Shown: positions 44,100 to 52,025 of the stretch, piece after piece
Numbering within the stretch: position 1 is the first letter of the stretch
Layout of the letters: each line of letters opens with the position of its first letter
NCBI RefSeq assembly: GCF_006715055.1
Contig: NZ_VFMN01000001.1
Span: forward strand, 2,294,001 to 2,358,000
From: Lapillicoccus jejuensis
Lineage (GTDB): Bacteria > Actinomycetota > Actinomycetes > Actinomycetales > Dermatophilaceae
DNA: 64,000 bases
Direction of reading: 5' to 3'
The notes under the pieces: generated by a model
Told to the model about the DNA's origin: nothing
Databases searched by the model: none
The model's input: the letters and a program-made list of their open reading frames with translations, nothing else
Program-made: the position numbers and the translations under genes

Positions 44100-45077
44100 A
44101 TGGCACAGTCCTCGCAGGTCACGACCCCCTCCGACGCCCCCGTGGCCGCGGCGACCCTGCCGCCGGTGGAGCCCGGGCGGACCGGGCGGGGACCGGCCCT
44201 GCGCGCGGCCCTCCCCGTGCTCACCGTCCTGCTGCTGTGGGCCTCGGCGTTCATCGCCATCCGCTTCGTCGCCGGGGCGTACGCGCCGGTGCCCCTCGCG
44301 CTCGGCCGGATCCTCGTCGGGACGGTGGCGCTCGCGGTGATCCTGGCCGTCGTGTCGCGGCGGCGCGGTGCCCGCCCGAGCCTGCCCCGCGGTCGCTCGC
44401 TCGGTCTCGTCGTCGGGTACGGCGTCGCGTGGTTCGCCGCCTACACGGTCGCTCTCAACGCCGCCGAGCACCACCTCGACGCCGGCACCGCGGCCATGGT
44501 CGTCAACGTCGCGCCGCTGCTCGTGGCGCTGACCGGCGGGCTGCTGCTCGGCGAGGGGTTCCCGAGGCGTCTGCTCGTCGGGCTGCTCGTCGGGTTCGCG
44601 GGTGTCGCGCTCATCGCCGCCGGGGGGCGCGGCGTCCACGCGGACGGCACGGGCATCGCACTCGGCCTGGTCGCCGCGGTGCTCTACGCCGGCGGGGTGC
44701 TGCTGCAGAAGGTGGCGCTGCGCACCGTCGACGCGGTGACCGGGACGTTCCTCGGGTGCCTCGCCGGCACGGTCGTCCTGCTGCCGTGGCTGCCGGAGCT
44801 GCTCCACCAGGTCGCGGCCGCACCGCTCGGCTCGACGCTCGCGGTGGTCTACCTCGGCGTCGGCCCGACCGCCGTCGCCTTCATCCTGTGGGCGCGGGCG
44901 CTGCGCGCCAGCGACGCCGGCCGGCTGACGACGACGACCCTCGCCGTCCCCGCCATCACCGTCCTGCTGTCGTGGGGCCTGCTCGGCGAGGTCCCCACCG
45001 CCTGGGCCATCGCCGGTGGCGCGCTCGCGCTCGGCGGCGTCGCCGTCAGCCGCACCCGTCCGCGCCGCCGCGCCTGA
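44100..45077 (+). CDS. EamA/DMT family transporter
   Basis: The 325-residue protein has ten helices made of two EamA repeats. The first begins LTVLLLWASAFIAIRFVAGA and includes ALNAAEHHLDAGTAAMVVNV. The second begins TGIALGLVAAVLYAGGVLLQ and includes YLGVGPTAVAFILWARALRA. DMT proteins of this kind export amino acids or other small metabolites. The ATG at 44100 gives a normal N terminus with an extra 30-residue soluble leader; an ATG at 44088 is an alternative. It is divergent from the LysR gene across the LysR box. Confidence 0.9.
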   Translation: MAQSSQVTTPSDAPVAAATLPPVEPGRTGRGPALRAALPVLTVLLLWASAFIAIRFVAGAYAPVPLALGRILVGTVALAVILAVVSRRRGARPSLPRGRSLGLVVGYGVAWFAAYTVALNAAEHHLDAGTAAMVVNVAPLLVALTGGLLLGEGFPRRLLVGLLVGFAGVALIAAGGRGVHADGTGIALGLVAAVLYAGGVLLQKVALRTVDAVTGTFLGCLAGTVVLLPWLPELLHQVAAAPLGSTLAVVYLGVGPTAVAFILWARALRASDAGRLTTTTLAVPAITVLLSWGLLGEVPTAWAIAGGALALGGVAVSRTRPRRRA

Positions 45078-45098
45078 GGGCGTCGTACGGAGCGGGTG

Positions 45099-45128
45099 GC
45101 TGCGGTGGGGTCAGGACTCCACCGCAGC
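45099..45128. terminator. Bidirectional terminator between convergent genes
   Basis: GCTGCGGTGG (45099-45108) pairs perfectly with CCACCGCAGC (45119-45128), and most of the 10-base interior can pair too. It lies between the exporter gene and the convergent hydrolase-ATPase fusion. Confidence 0.65.
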
Positions 45129-45150
45129 ACCCCGGTAGCGCAGGTCCGGC

Positions 45151-48120
45151 TCAGCGGGCGCGGATGGTGCGCAGCCGCTCGTTCGGGTCGTCGGCCCCGT
45201 CGACCCCGTTCGCGGCCGCGCCGTCGGCGCCCGCGATGACCGAGAGGAAGACCTCCTCGAGGTGCTTGCGGCTGCTCACCCCGACGACGCGCAGCCCGGC
45301 CGCGGCGGCGAGCCGGACCACCTCGGCGCGGTGCAGCCGCGAGGTGACGACGAGCTTGACGACGTCCTCGTCGGCGCTCGGGCCGGCCCCGGAACCGTTG
45401 CGCCGCAACACCTCCGCCCCCTCGACGGGCTCGGGTGCCTCGACCGACACGACGCCCGGCGCCTGTCGCAGGTCGGCCAGCGCGGCGGCGTACGGCGTCC
45501 CCTCGGGCCCGCCGTCGCGGGTGTACGGGTCGTGGCGCTGCACCTCGAGGACGGTGGTGTCGCTGCTGTCGACGAGGTCGGCGACCGACCCGGTCGTGAC
45601 GACGCGGCCGGCGTGCATGACGACGACGTGCGAGCAGGTCAGCTCGACCTCGGCGAGCAGGTGGCTCGACACGACGACGGTGCGGCCGCCCTCGGGGGTG
45701 CCGTCGCCGGCGGCGTACCGCTGCAGGATCGGGCGCAGGGCCGCGATCTGCGGCGGGTCCAGGCCGTTGGTCGGCTCGTCGAGGATGAGCAGCTCGGGCA
45801 GGCCGAGCATGGCCTGGGCGATGCCGAGCCGCTGGCGCATGCCCTGGCTGTAGGAGCGCACCGGCCGCTCGACGGCGCCGCCGAGCGCCGCGACGGCGAG
45901 CACCTCCTCCAGGTGCGCCTCCTCCAGAGGTCGTCCGGTCGCGGCCCAGTAGGCCTTGAGGTTGTCGATCCCGCTGAGGTGGGGCAGGAATCCCGGGCCC
46001 TCGACGAGCGCGCCGACCCGGTCGAGGACGGCGGCGCCCGCGTCGACGGGCGCACCCAGCAGGTGCACCTCGCCGGAGTCGGGGCGGATGAGACCGAGCA
46101 CCATCCGCAGCGTCGTCGTCTTGCCGGCGCCGTTCGGCCCGAGCAGGCCGACGACCTGGCCGCGCTCGGCCCGCCACGTCACGTCGTCGACGGCGCGGTG
46201 CCCGTCCTTGTACGTCTTGACCAGGTGCTCCACGACGAGCGGGACCCCGGCGAGCTCGGGGCGCGGGGCGATCGACCGGCGCCGGCGACGACGCACCAGC
46301 GCCAGCCCCGTGAAGCCGAGCAGCAGCACGCCGGTCGCGGCGAGGACGCCCACGGTCTGGGTGTCGAGGCTGCTCCCGCTGGTGGCGAGCGGGGTCGCCG
46401 CGACGGTCGGCAGCCGCAGGTCGCTCAGCTCGACCCGGTCGGCCCGGGCGGCGCGCGGGGCGTCGTACGTCGAGTCGGTGCTCGTCACGAGGACGCGCAG
46501 GGCGCTGCCCGGCGGGACGACCCACGAGCCGCCGGCGAGGGTGACGTCGACCGTCGCCGGCGTCCCCGGGGTGGTCGGGACCATGACGGGCGCGACGACC
46601 CGGCGCACCAGGGTGGCCTGCCCGCCGGTGACCTGCCACAGGCTGAGGAACAGCGTGCTGCTGCTCGCGGTGCTCGTCACGGTCAGCCGCACGCGCGGGG
46701 CGCCGACCACGGTGCGGGTCGCGGTCACGGGTGCCGTGTCCCACGCGGCGGACTGGGCGGGGAGGGCGGCGAGGAGGTACGTCGGCAGCTGCGCCGTCAG
46801 CGCGCCGGCGCCGGGCACGAGGGTGATCGACGCCGGCTGCCCGCCGGGCGGGCCGGTGAGGGGCTTGGTGCCGCCGGTGAGGGGGACGACGTCGTACGTC
46901 GCCGCGCGGGCGTACGGCGCGTCGGCCGCCTCCAGCCGCGCGACGGTCTGCCGGCCGCTGAGCGGGTCGGCGAAGGTGAAGGACGGCAGCGGCAGCGGGC
47001 TACCGGGGGCGGGCTTGGTCGCCTGGCCGATGTAGTGGTCGAGCCAGGTGCGCTGGACGGCGAGGTCGTCGTCGGCGGTGCTGCTCGGCCCGTCGTGCCC
47101 GCCGTCCATCCAGCGCACCGCGACCGGCGTGCCCTGGGCGGCGAGGGTGCGGGCGGTCGCGTCGGCCTGGTCGACGCCGAAGAGGCTGTCGCCCATGCCC
47201 TGGATGAGCAGGGTCGGCGCGCGCAGGCCGGCGAGCCGCGGGGCGGGGCTGTGCTCGCGGAGCAGCTCCAGCAGCTGCGGGCTCGGAGCCCCGGTCGCCG
47301 AGGCCTGGAGGAAGAGCCGGCAGATGGTCGGGTCGAAGCGGCCGCACGTCGGGTCGCTCGTGCCGCCCGTGCCGCCCGTGCCGCCGGCCCGGGCGGTCGC
47401 GACCGACGAGACGAAGAAGCGCGAGGCCCACACCTGCTTGAACGGCCCGGTCGCCGGGCCGCGCTCGAGGACGGAGGCGGGGGCGCCCGCGCCGGCGGCG
47501 GCGACCTGCGAGCCGGGGGCGGTGGCGTGCTGCGGGAAGAACGCGTCGGCCAGGTCGTTCCAGGTGATCGACGCGACGACCGCGTCGACGCGGGCGTCCG
47601 TCGCGCCGAGCATGAGGGCGAGCGCGCCGCCGTACGAGCCGCCGACGACCGCGACGCGCGGGTCACCGTCGTGGTCCTTGAGCACCTCGGGGCGGGTGGC
47701 GAGGCGCGAGACGAGGACCCCGGCGTCGGCGACCTCGTACGTCGGGTCGTCGAGGTGGATCCGCCCGCCGGAGCGGCCGAAGCCGCGGGCGGACCAGGTG
47801 ACCGCGACGTACCCGCGCTGGGCGAGGTCCTCGGCCTGCGCGGCGAGGTCGTCCTTGCTGCCGCCGAACCCGTGCGCGAGCAGCACCGCCGGGTGCGGTC
47901 CGTCGTCGGCCGGCTCGACGATGCTCGCGTCGAGCGAGACCGCGGTGCCGTCGTCCTCCGCGGCGACCGGGACCATCGCCGACTCCGTGCGGATCGCGCG
48001 GTCCGCCGCGTGCGCCGCGGGGGCGGGGGTGCCGAGGGCCGGCGCGAGCGCCGCCGTGGCGGCGGCGAGCGCGGCCAGCGCGAGCCGGGCGCGCCGCCGG
48101 AGGGGGGCGCGGTCGGTCAT
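45151..48120 (-). CDS. Exported CocE/S15-type hydrolase fused to an ABC ATPase
   Basis: The 989-residue protein joins three parts. A signal peptide or anchor (ARLALAALAAATAALAPALG, residues about 10-35) leads to an alpha/beta hydrolase of the S15/CocE type. It has LLAHGFGGSKDDLAAQAEDL, the nucleophile elbow VVGGSYGGALALML, RAPTLLIQGMGDSLFGVDQ, a GGHDGPSS His motif and a jelly-roll domain to about residue 580. A helix (VGVLAATGVLLLGFTGLALV, about 588-608) and RRRRRR follow. A cytoplasmic ABC ATPase (about 628-890) is next: GPNGAGKTTTLRMV, SYSQGMRQRLGIAQ, LLILDEPTNGLDPP and VVVSSHLL. The predicted topology puts the hydrolase outside and the ATPase inside. The ATG is at 48120. The ABC-2 permease at 42213 is a possible partner. 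The substrate is unknown. Confidence 0.85.
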   Translation of the reverse strand: MTDRAPLRRRARLALAALAAATAALAPALGTPAPAAHAADRAIRTESAMVPVAAEDDGTAVSLDASIVEPADDGPHPAVLLAHGFGGSKDDLAAQAEDLAQRGYVAVTWSARGFGRSGGRIHLDDPTYEVADAGVLVSRLATRPEVLKDHDGDPRVAVVGGSYGGALALMLGATDARVDAVVASITWNDLADAFFPQHATAPGSQVAAAGAGAPASVLERGPATGPFKQVWASRFFVSSVATARAGGTGGTGGTSDPTCGRFDPTICRLFLQASATGAPSPQLLELLREHSPAPRLAGLRAPTLLIQGMGDSLFGVDQADATARTLAAQGTPVAVRWMDGGHDGPSSTADDDLAVQRTWLDHYIGQATKPAPGSPLPLPSFTFADPLSGRQTVARLEAADAPYARAATYDVVPLTGGTKPLTGPPGGQPASITLVPGAGALTAQLPTYLLAALPAQSAAWDTAPVTATRTVVGAPRVRLTVTSTASSSTLFLSLWQVTGGQATLVRRVVAPVMVPTTPGTPATVDVTLAGGSWVVPPGSALRVLVTSTDSTYDAPRAARADRVELSDLRLPTVAATPLATSGSSLDTQTVGVLAATGVLLLGFTGLALVRRRRRRSIAPRPELAGVPLVVEHLVKTYKDGHRAVDDVTWRAERGQVVGLLGPNGAGKTTTLRMVLGLIRPDSGEVHLLGAPVDAGAAVLDRVGALVEGPGFLPHLSGIDNLKAYWAATGRPLEEAHLEEVLAVAALGGAVERPVRSYSQGMRQRLGIAQAMLGLPELLILDEPTNGLDPPQIAALRPILQRYAAGDGTPEGGRTVVVSSHLLAEVELTCSHVVVMHAGRVVTTGSVADLVDSSDTTVLEVQRHDPYTRDGGPEGTPYAAALADLRQAPGVVSVEAPEPVEGAEVLRRNGSGAGPSADEDVVKLVVTSRLHRAEVVRLAAAAGLRVVGVSSRKHLEEVFLSVIAGADGAAANGVDGADDPNERLRTIRAR

Positions 48121-48169
48121 GGGCAACGGTAACCCGGCCACCGGGGGCGGCCGGGACCCGGTGTCGGCG

Positions 48170-49468
48170 TCAGAAGCCGACGGCGGCGTGCAGCCGGTGC
48201 GGACTGCGCAGCGCGGCGTCGAGGGCGGCGACGGCGCCGGGCTCGACCTCCTCGAGACGGCCCGCCTCGAGCAGCCGCGCGAGCGGCCGCCCCCCGAGGT
48301 ACGACGCCCCGAGGTCGGCGACGTCGAGCCGCACCTGGGCGGGTTGGTCGGTGCGGGTCGCACGCCCCGTCCCGTCGGCGCCGACCCGCAGCCGCCACCG
48401 GCCGGCCTGGTCGGGCAGCCGGGTGTCGCTGACGTCGAGGACGACGTCGCACGGGGCGGCGTAGCCGCGCGCGGCGAGGGCGGTGGGCAGGTCGGCGAGC
48501 CGCAGCCACAGCGAGTCGACCGGGCTGCCGGCGACCCCGCGCTCGGGGGCCGTCCAGTCCAGGACGAGGTCGTCGGGGGAGGCGGTGCGCAGCCTGACCG
48601 TGCTCGTGAGGTCGAGGTCGACGAGGCGTCGCAGCAGCGCGAGCCGCACCGCCGGCGCGCCGTCGACGGTCCACACGAAGACGGTGCCCTTCGGCGCGTG
48701 CTCACCCCACTCGGGCTTGCGCTGCAGGACCGCGAAGCCGGCGTCCTCGCCGCCCTCGACGGCGAGCATCACCCGGGTCGGTTCCTGGTCACGGGTCGTG
48801 GCGGCGTTGTCGGAGAGGAACCGGCGCAGGGTGCGCTCGCCCAGCGCCACGGCGCCCAGCCGGTCGGCGGCGTGCGCCCGCATGAGGGTGGTGACCCGCG
48901 CGACGACGGCGGGATCGGCGGCGTCGTACAGGCGGGTGCGGACGCGACCGGCGGCGGTGTCGAGGTGGGGGGCGGTGAGCGTCGCGCCGCGGGAGAGGGT
49001 CGCGCGCAGCTCGAGCGAGGCGGCCCCCCAGCCGTGCCGGCCGTAGATCGCGGGCTCGCTCGCGTGCAGGGCGCTGAGCCCCGACCAGCCGCCGGTCCGG
49101 GCCTGCGCGAGGTGGTGGGCGAGCATCGCGGTGAGGACGCCGCGGCGGCGGGCGTCGGGGTGCACGCCGACCCAGGAGAGGCCGAGGACGGGCACCTGGC
49201 GCAGCGTCCCGAGCGGCCCGGGGACGGTGACCTGCAACGGGTACGTGCCGTAGATGCCCGCGTGCCGGTCCGGGTCGGCGTCCGCGTCGTCGGTGAGGTC
49301 GGCGGCCCAGCGGTCGGCCGGGTCGATCGAGGACAGGGTGGCGGCGACCGGCTCCGGCGGGGGCTCCTGGAACCACGCGAGGAGGTCGGTCGCGAGGAAG
49401 CGCTCGTCGTCGTCGGCGTGCTGCACGTGCACGTGCACGGTCGGGCGGGGCGGCGTCGTCTCGCTCAT
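48170..49468 (-). CDS. Eis-like GNAT N-acetyltransferase
   Basis: The 432-residue protein matches the Eis plan of three parts. The N-terminal GNAT domain has the acetyl-CoA loop VGVHPDARRRGVLTAMLAHH and AIYGRHGWGAA with the Tyr that acts as general acid in Eis. A second GNAT-like domain follows (FAVLQRKPEWGEHAPKGTVF). A sterol-carrier-like C-terminal domain (VVLDVSDTRLPDQAGRWRLR) ends in Phe (HAAVGF), as in Eis, where the terminal carboxylate takes part in catalysis. Known Eis proteins acetylate amines, including aminoglycosides; the natural substrate here is unknown. The ATG is at 49468. It shares an 86-bp gap with the divergent rsmI gene. Confidence 0.88.
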   Translation of the reverse strand: MSETTPPRPTVHVHVQHADDDERFLATDLLAWFQEPPPEPVAATLSSIDPADRWAADLTDDADADPDRHAGIYGTYPLQVTVPGPLGTLRQVPVLGLSWVGVHPDARRRGVLTAMLAHHLAQARTGGWSGLSALHASEPAIYGRHGWGAASLELRATLSRGATLTAPHLDTAAGRVRTRLYDAADPAVVARVTTLMRAHAADRLGAVALGERTLRRFLSDNAATTRDQEPTRVMLAVEGGEDAGFAVLQRKPEWGEHAPKGTVFVWTVDGAPAVRLALLRRLVDLDLTSTVRLRTASPDDLVLDWTAPERGVAGSPVDSLWLRLADLPTALAARGYAAPCDVVLDVSDTRLPDQAGRWRLRVGADGTGRATRTDQPAQVRLDVADLGASYLGGRPLARLLEAGRLEEVEPGAVAALDAALRSPHRLHAAVGF

Positions 49469-49554
49469 GCGCCCAGTCGAGCGGGTCGGCGGCGACGGCG
49501 CAAACGGGTTTGCCGGCGCGCGCCCGGGGCCGGGCGATGGGCGAGGATGGGCCG

Positions 49555-50397
49555 GTGAGCACCGAGCCGGACGGCGTCCTCGTCCTCGCCGCGACCCCGA
49601 TCGGCGACCCGCGCGACGCAGCCCCGCGGCTGGCCCAGGAGCTGGCGGGGGCGGACGTCGTCGCCGCCGAGGACACCCGTCGGCTGCGGCGGCTGCTCGG
49701 CGAGCTGGGGGTCGAGCCGCGCGGGTCGGTGACGAGCTACCACGAGCACAACGAGGCGTCGCGGACCGCCGAGCTGCTGCAGCGGCTGCTCGCCGGCGAC
49801 CGGGTCGTCGTCGTCACCGACGCCGGCATGCCGTCGGTGTCGGACCCGGGCTACCGGCTCGTCGCGGCCTGCGCCGACGCCGGCGTGCGGGTGACCTGCG
49901 TCCCCGGGCCGAGCGCGGTGCTCATGGCGCTCGCGGTGAGCGGCCTGCCGGTGGACCGGTTCTGCTTCGAGGGGTTCCTTCCCCGGAAGCAGGGCGAGCG
50001 GTCCCGCGTGCTGGCCGAGCTGTCCGCGGAGCGGCGCACGATGGTGTTCTTCGAGGCGCCGCACCGGCTCGACGCGACGTTGGCCGCGATGGCCTCGGCC
50101 TTCGGGCCGGAGCGGCCGGCGGCGGTGTGCCGGGAGCTGACCAAGACCTACGAGGAGGTCCGGCGCGGTGGGCTCGGCGAGCTCGCCGAGTGGGCGGCGG
50201 ACGGGGTGCGCGGCGAGATCACCGTCGTCGTCGCCGGGGCGCCGACGACGGGCGGCAACCTCGATGACGCGGTCGCGGCGGTGCTCGCGCGGGTCGCGGC
50301 GGGCGAGCGGCTCAAGGACGTCAGCGGCGAGGTCGCGACGACCTGCGGGCTGTCGCGCAAGACGGTGTACGACGCCGCGGTGGCCGCGCGCCGCTGA
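49555..50397 (+). CDS. rsmI: 16S rRNA (cytidine1402-2'-O)-methyltransferase RsmI
   Basis: The 280-residue enzyme is a tetrapyrrole-methylase-fold methyltransferase: VLAATPIGDPRDAAPRL at the start, ADVVAAEDTRRLRRLL, SYHEHNE, VVVTDAGMPSVSDPGYRLVA and VPGPSAVLMALAVSGLPVDR. The tail has the RsmI helix-turn-helix (LSRKTVYDAAVA). It methylates the ribose of C1402 of 16S rRNA. The GTG at 49555 (VSTEPDGVLV) gives the usual N terminus; an ATG at 49537 is also possible. It begins the block of conserved actinobacterial genes that also holds metG, tatD, rpfB, rsmA and ispE. Confidence 0.94.
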   Translation: MSTEPDGVLVLAATPIGDPRDAAPRLAQELAGADVVAAEDTRRLRRLLGELGVEPRGSVTSYHEHNEASRTAELLQRLLAGDRVVVVTDAGMPSVSDPGYRLVAACADAGVRVTCVPGPSAVLMALAVSGLPVDRFCFEGFLPRKQGERSRVLAELSAERRTMVFFEAPHRLDATLAAMASAFGPERPAAVCRELTKTYEEVRRGGLGELAEWAADGVRGEITVVVAGAPTTGGNLDDAVAAVLARVAAGERLKDVSGEVATTCGLSRKTVYDAAVAARR

Positions 50398-50484
50398 GCC
50401 GGACGTCCGCAGCCGTGGGGCACCGGTGCCGCGTCGGTGCGGACACGGCGTGAGGGGTGAGCACGGCGGGGGTACGACGTCCCC

Positions 50485-50859
50485 GTGCCCGACCTGCCGA
50501 CCAAGACCTGCGCCTCGTGCGGCCGGACGATCACGTGGCGCAAGAAGTGGGAGCGCAGCTGGGACGACGTGCGCTACTGCAGCGACGCGTGCCGGCGCCG
50601 GGGCGTGACCGACGTCGACCGCCGGCTGGAGGAGAGCATCCTCGACCTGCTGGGGCGTCGTACGGGCACCATCTGCCCGTCCGACGCCGCCCGCGCGGTC
50701 GGCGACGAGGACTCGTGGCGCGACCTCATGGAGCCCGCGCGCCGGGCGGCGCGGCGGCTCGTCGCGGCCGGGGAGGTCGAGGTCACCCAGGGTGGGAAGG
50801 TCGTCGACCCGTCGACGGCCAAGGGTCCGATCCGGATCCGGCGGGTCCGCCGGGGCTGA
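50485..50859 (+). CDS. DUF2256/DUF3253 zinc-ribbon protein
   Basis: The 124-residue protein starts with a zinc-binding segment, [20 protein letters not shown] then [10 protein letters not shown], whose C-x2-C...C-x3-C pattern and WRKKW core are those of DUF2256. The rest ([40 protein letters not shown]) matches the DUF3253 winged-helix-like domain. The fusion of the two is known in actinobacteria; its role is not. The GTG at 50485 is the likely start. A large inverted repeat follows 11 bases after the stop. Confidence 0.85.
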   Translation: MPDLPTKTCASCGRTITWRKKWERSWDDVRYCSDACRRRGVTDVDRRLEESILDLLGRRTGTICPSDAARAVGDEDSWRDLMEPARRAARRLVAAGEVEVTQGGKVVDPSTAKGPIRIRRVRRG

Positions 50860-50870
50860 TCCGACGGACC

Positions 50871-50934
50871 CGAATCGGATTCGCCCCGCTCGGCTCTGGT
50901 CGTGACCCGAGCCGAGCGGGGCGAATCCGATTCG
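50871..50934. terminator. 25-bp perfect inverted repeat between convergent genes
   Basis: 50871-50895 and 50910-50934 are exact inverted copies around a 14-base loop. Each arm also contains the short palindrome CGAATCGGATTCG or its partner. It lies between the DUF3253 gene and the convergent SRPBCC gene. A bidirectional terminator is the plain reading; the length and perfection are unusual. Confidence 0.75.
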
Positions 50935-50940
50935 CGGGGG

Positions 50941-51405
50941 TCAGGCCGTGGCGACCGACTCGGCGGCGCGGGCGAGCGCGTCGAGCGTGGCCGCGATGCC
51001 GGCGGCGTTGGTGGCCTCGCGGTCGCCGAGCACGAGGTCGGAGGCCCAGCCGACGGCGCGGGGCCGGCGGTTCGTCCACTCCTCGGTGACCGTGCAGGCG
51101 TCCGGGCCGTCCGGCTCGAGGACGTACCCCCACCGCGCCACCCGCACCGGCCCGACGGTCACCTCGAAGGCGAACCGCCGGCCGCGCTCGGCCTCGACGA
51201 CCTCGCCCCAGGTGCACCAGCGCACCGCGCCGCTGCGGTTCCACCCGACGAACCGGGCCCCGACGGCCGGCCCGGTCGCGCCGCCCCGCCAGGTGACCCG
51301 CTCGCACTCCGGGGACCACTCGCCCATCCGGGGCAGGTCGCTGACGAGGTCGTAGACGAGCGCCGCGGGGGCGTCGACGTGGCGGCTGGCGCTGAGGTCG
51401 GGCAC
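50941..51405 (-). CDS. SRPBCC (polyketide cyclase/START-like) family protein
   Basis: The 154-residue protein has the SRPBCC pattern: SASRHVDAPAALVYDLVSDL at the start, MGEWSPECERVTWRGGA, GARFVGWNR, then strands to VTEEWTNRRP and a long C-terminal helix (AGIAATLDALARAAES). The fold forms a pocket for a hydrophobic ligand; function varies widely. The GTG at 51405 (VPDLSASR) fits the family start, and the open frame upstream of it looks non-coding. The divergent PH-domain gene starts 63 bases away. Confidence 0.85.
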   Translation of the reverse strand: MPDLSASRHVDAPAALVYDLVSDLPRMGEWSPECERVTWRGGATGPAVGARFVGWNRSGAVRWCTWGEVVEAERGRRFAFEVTVGPVRVARWGYVLEPDGPDACTVTEEWTNRRPRAVGWASDLVLGDREATNAAGIAATLDALARAAESVATA

Positions 51406-51467
51406 CGGACCAGCCCACCACACCGCGGCCGCGCCCCGCGGGCGCACGGTCCGGCCGGTCGGGTGAC

Positions 51468-52025
51468 ATGTCGCATACCGTGAGGCGCGTGAGCGACCTG
51501 CCCGCCGACGGCGGACCCGCGACGAGGCCATCGACCCCGCCCCGGCTGCGTGCCCCGGCGCACCTGGTCAGCCCGCGGGCCCGGCTGATGTGGACGGCGG
51601 TCGCGGCGCTCGAGGTCCTCGTCCTGCTCGCCCTCCAGGTCGGCTGGTGGTGGCTCGACGGCGACGGCTCGCGCACCCCGCACGTCGTCGTCGGCCTGCT
51701 GTGGCTCGTCTTCGCGGTCGCGTACGTCGGCGGCATGCCGCTCTGGCGCTACCGGGTCCACCGCTGGGAGACCACCCCGACCGCCGTCTACACCCAGCGC
51801 GGCTGGCTCTCGCAGGAACGACGCATCGCCCCCGTCTCGCGGATCCAGACCGTCGACCTCGCCCGCGGCCCCGTCCACCAGCTCTTCGGCCTCGCCAGCG
51901 TCACGGTGACGACCGCGTCGGCGGCCGGCCCGCTCACCATCGAGGGGCTCGACGCCGACGTCGCCCGCCGGCTCGTCGACGAGCTCACCGACGCGACGGT
52001 CGCCGAGACCGGCGACGCGACGTGA
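51468..52025 (+). CDS. YdbS-like PH domain membrane protein
   Basis: The 185-residue protein has two helices (about residues 43-62 and 72-95) followed by a bacterial PH (YdbS/DUF304) domain: TTPTAVYTQRGWLSQERRIA, PVSRIQTVDLARGPVHQLFG and LASVTVTTASAAGPLTIEGL. In Bacillus, YdbS works with YdbT, and the next gene here is the YdbT-like partner, overlapping by GTGA. The ATG at 51468 is the longest start; a GTG at 51489 is as likely. The pair is linked in other species to stress or bacteriocin resistance. Confidence 0.87.
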   Translation: MSHTVRRVSDLPADGGPATRPSTPPRLRAPAHLVSPRARLMWTAVAALEVLVLLALQVGWWWLDGDGSRTPHVVVGLLWLVFAVAYVGGMPLWRYRVHRWETTPTAVYTQRGWLSQERRIAPVSRIQTVDLARGPVHQLFGLASVTVTTASAAGPLTIEGLDADVARRLVDELTDATVAETGDAT

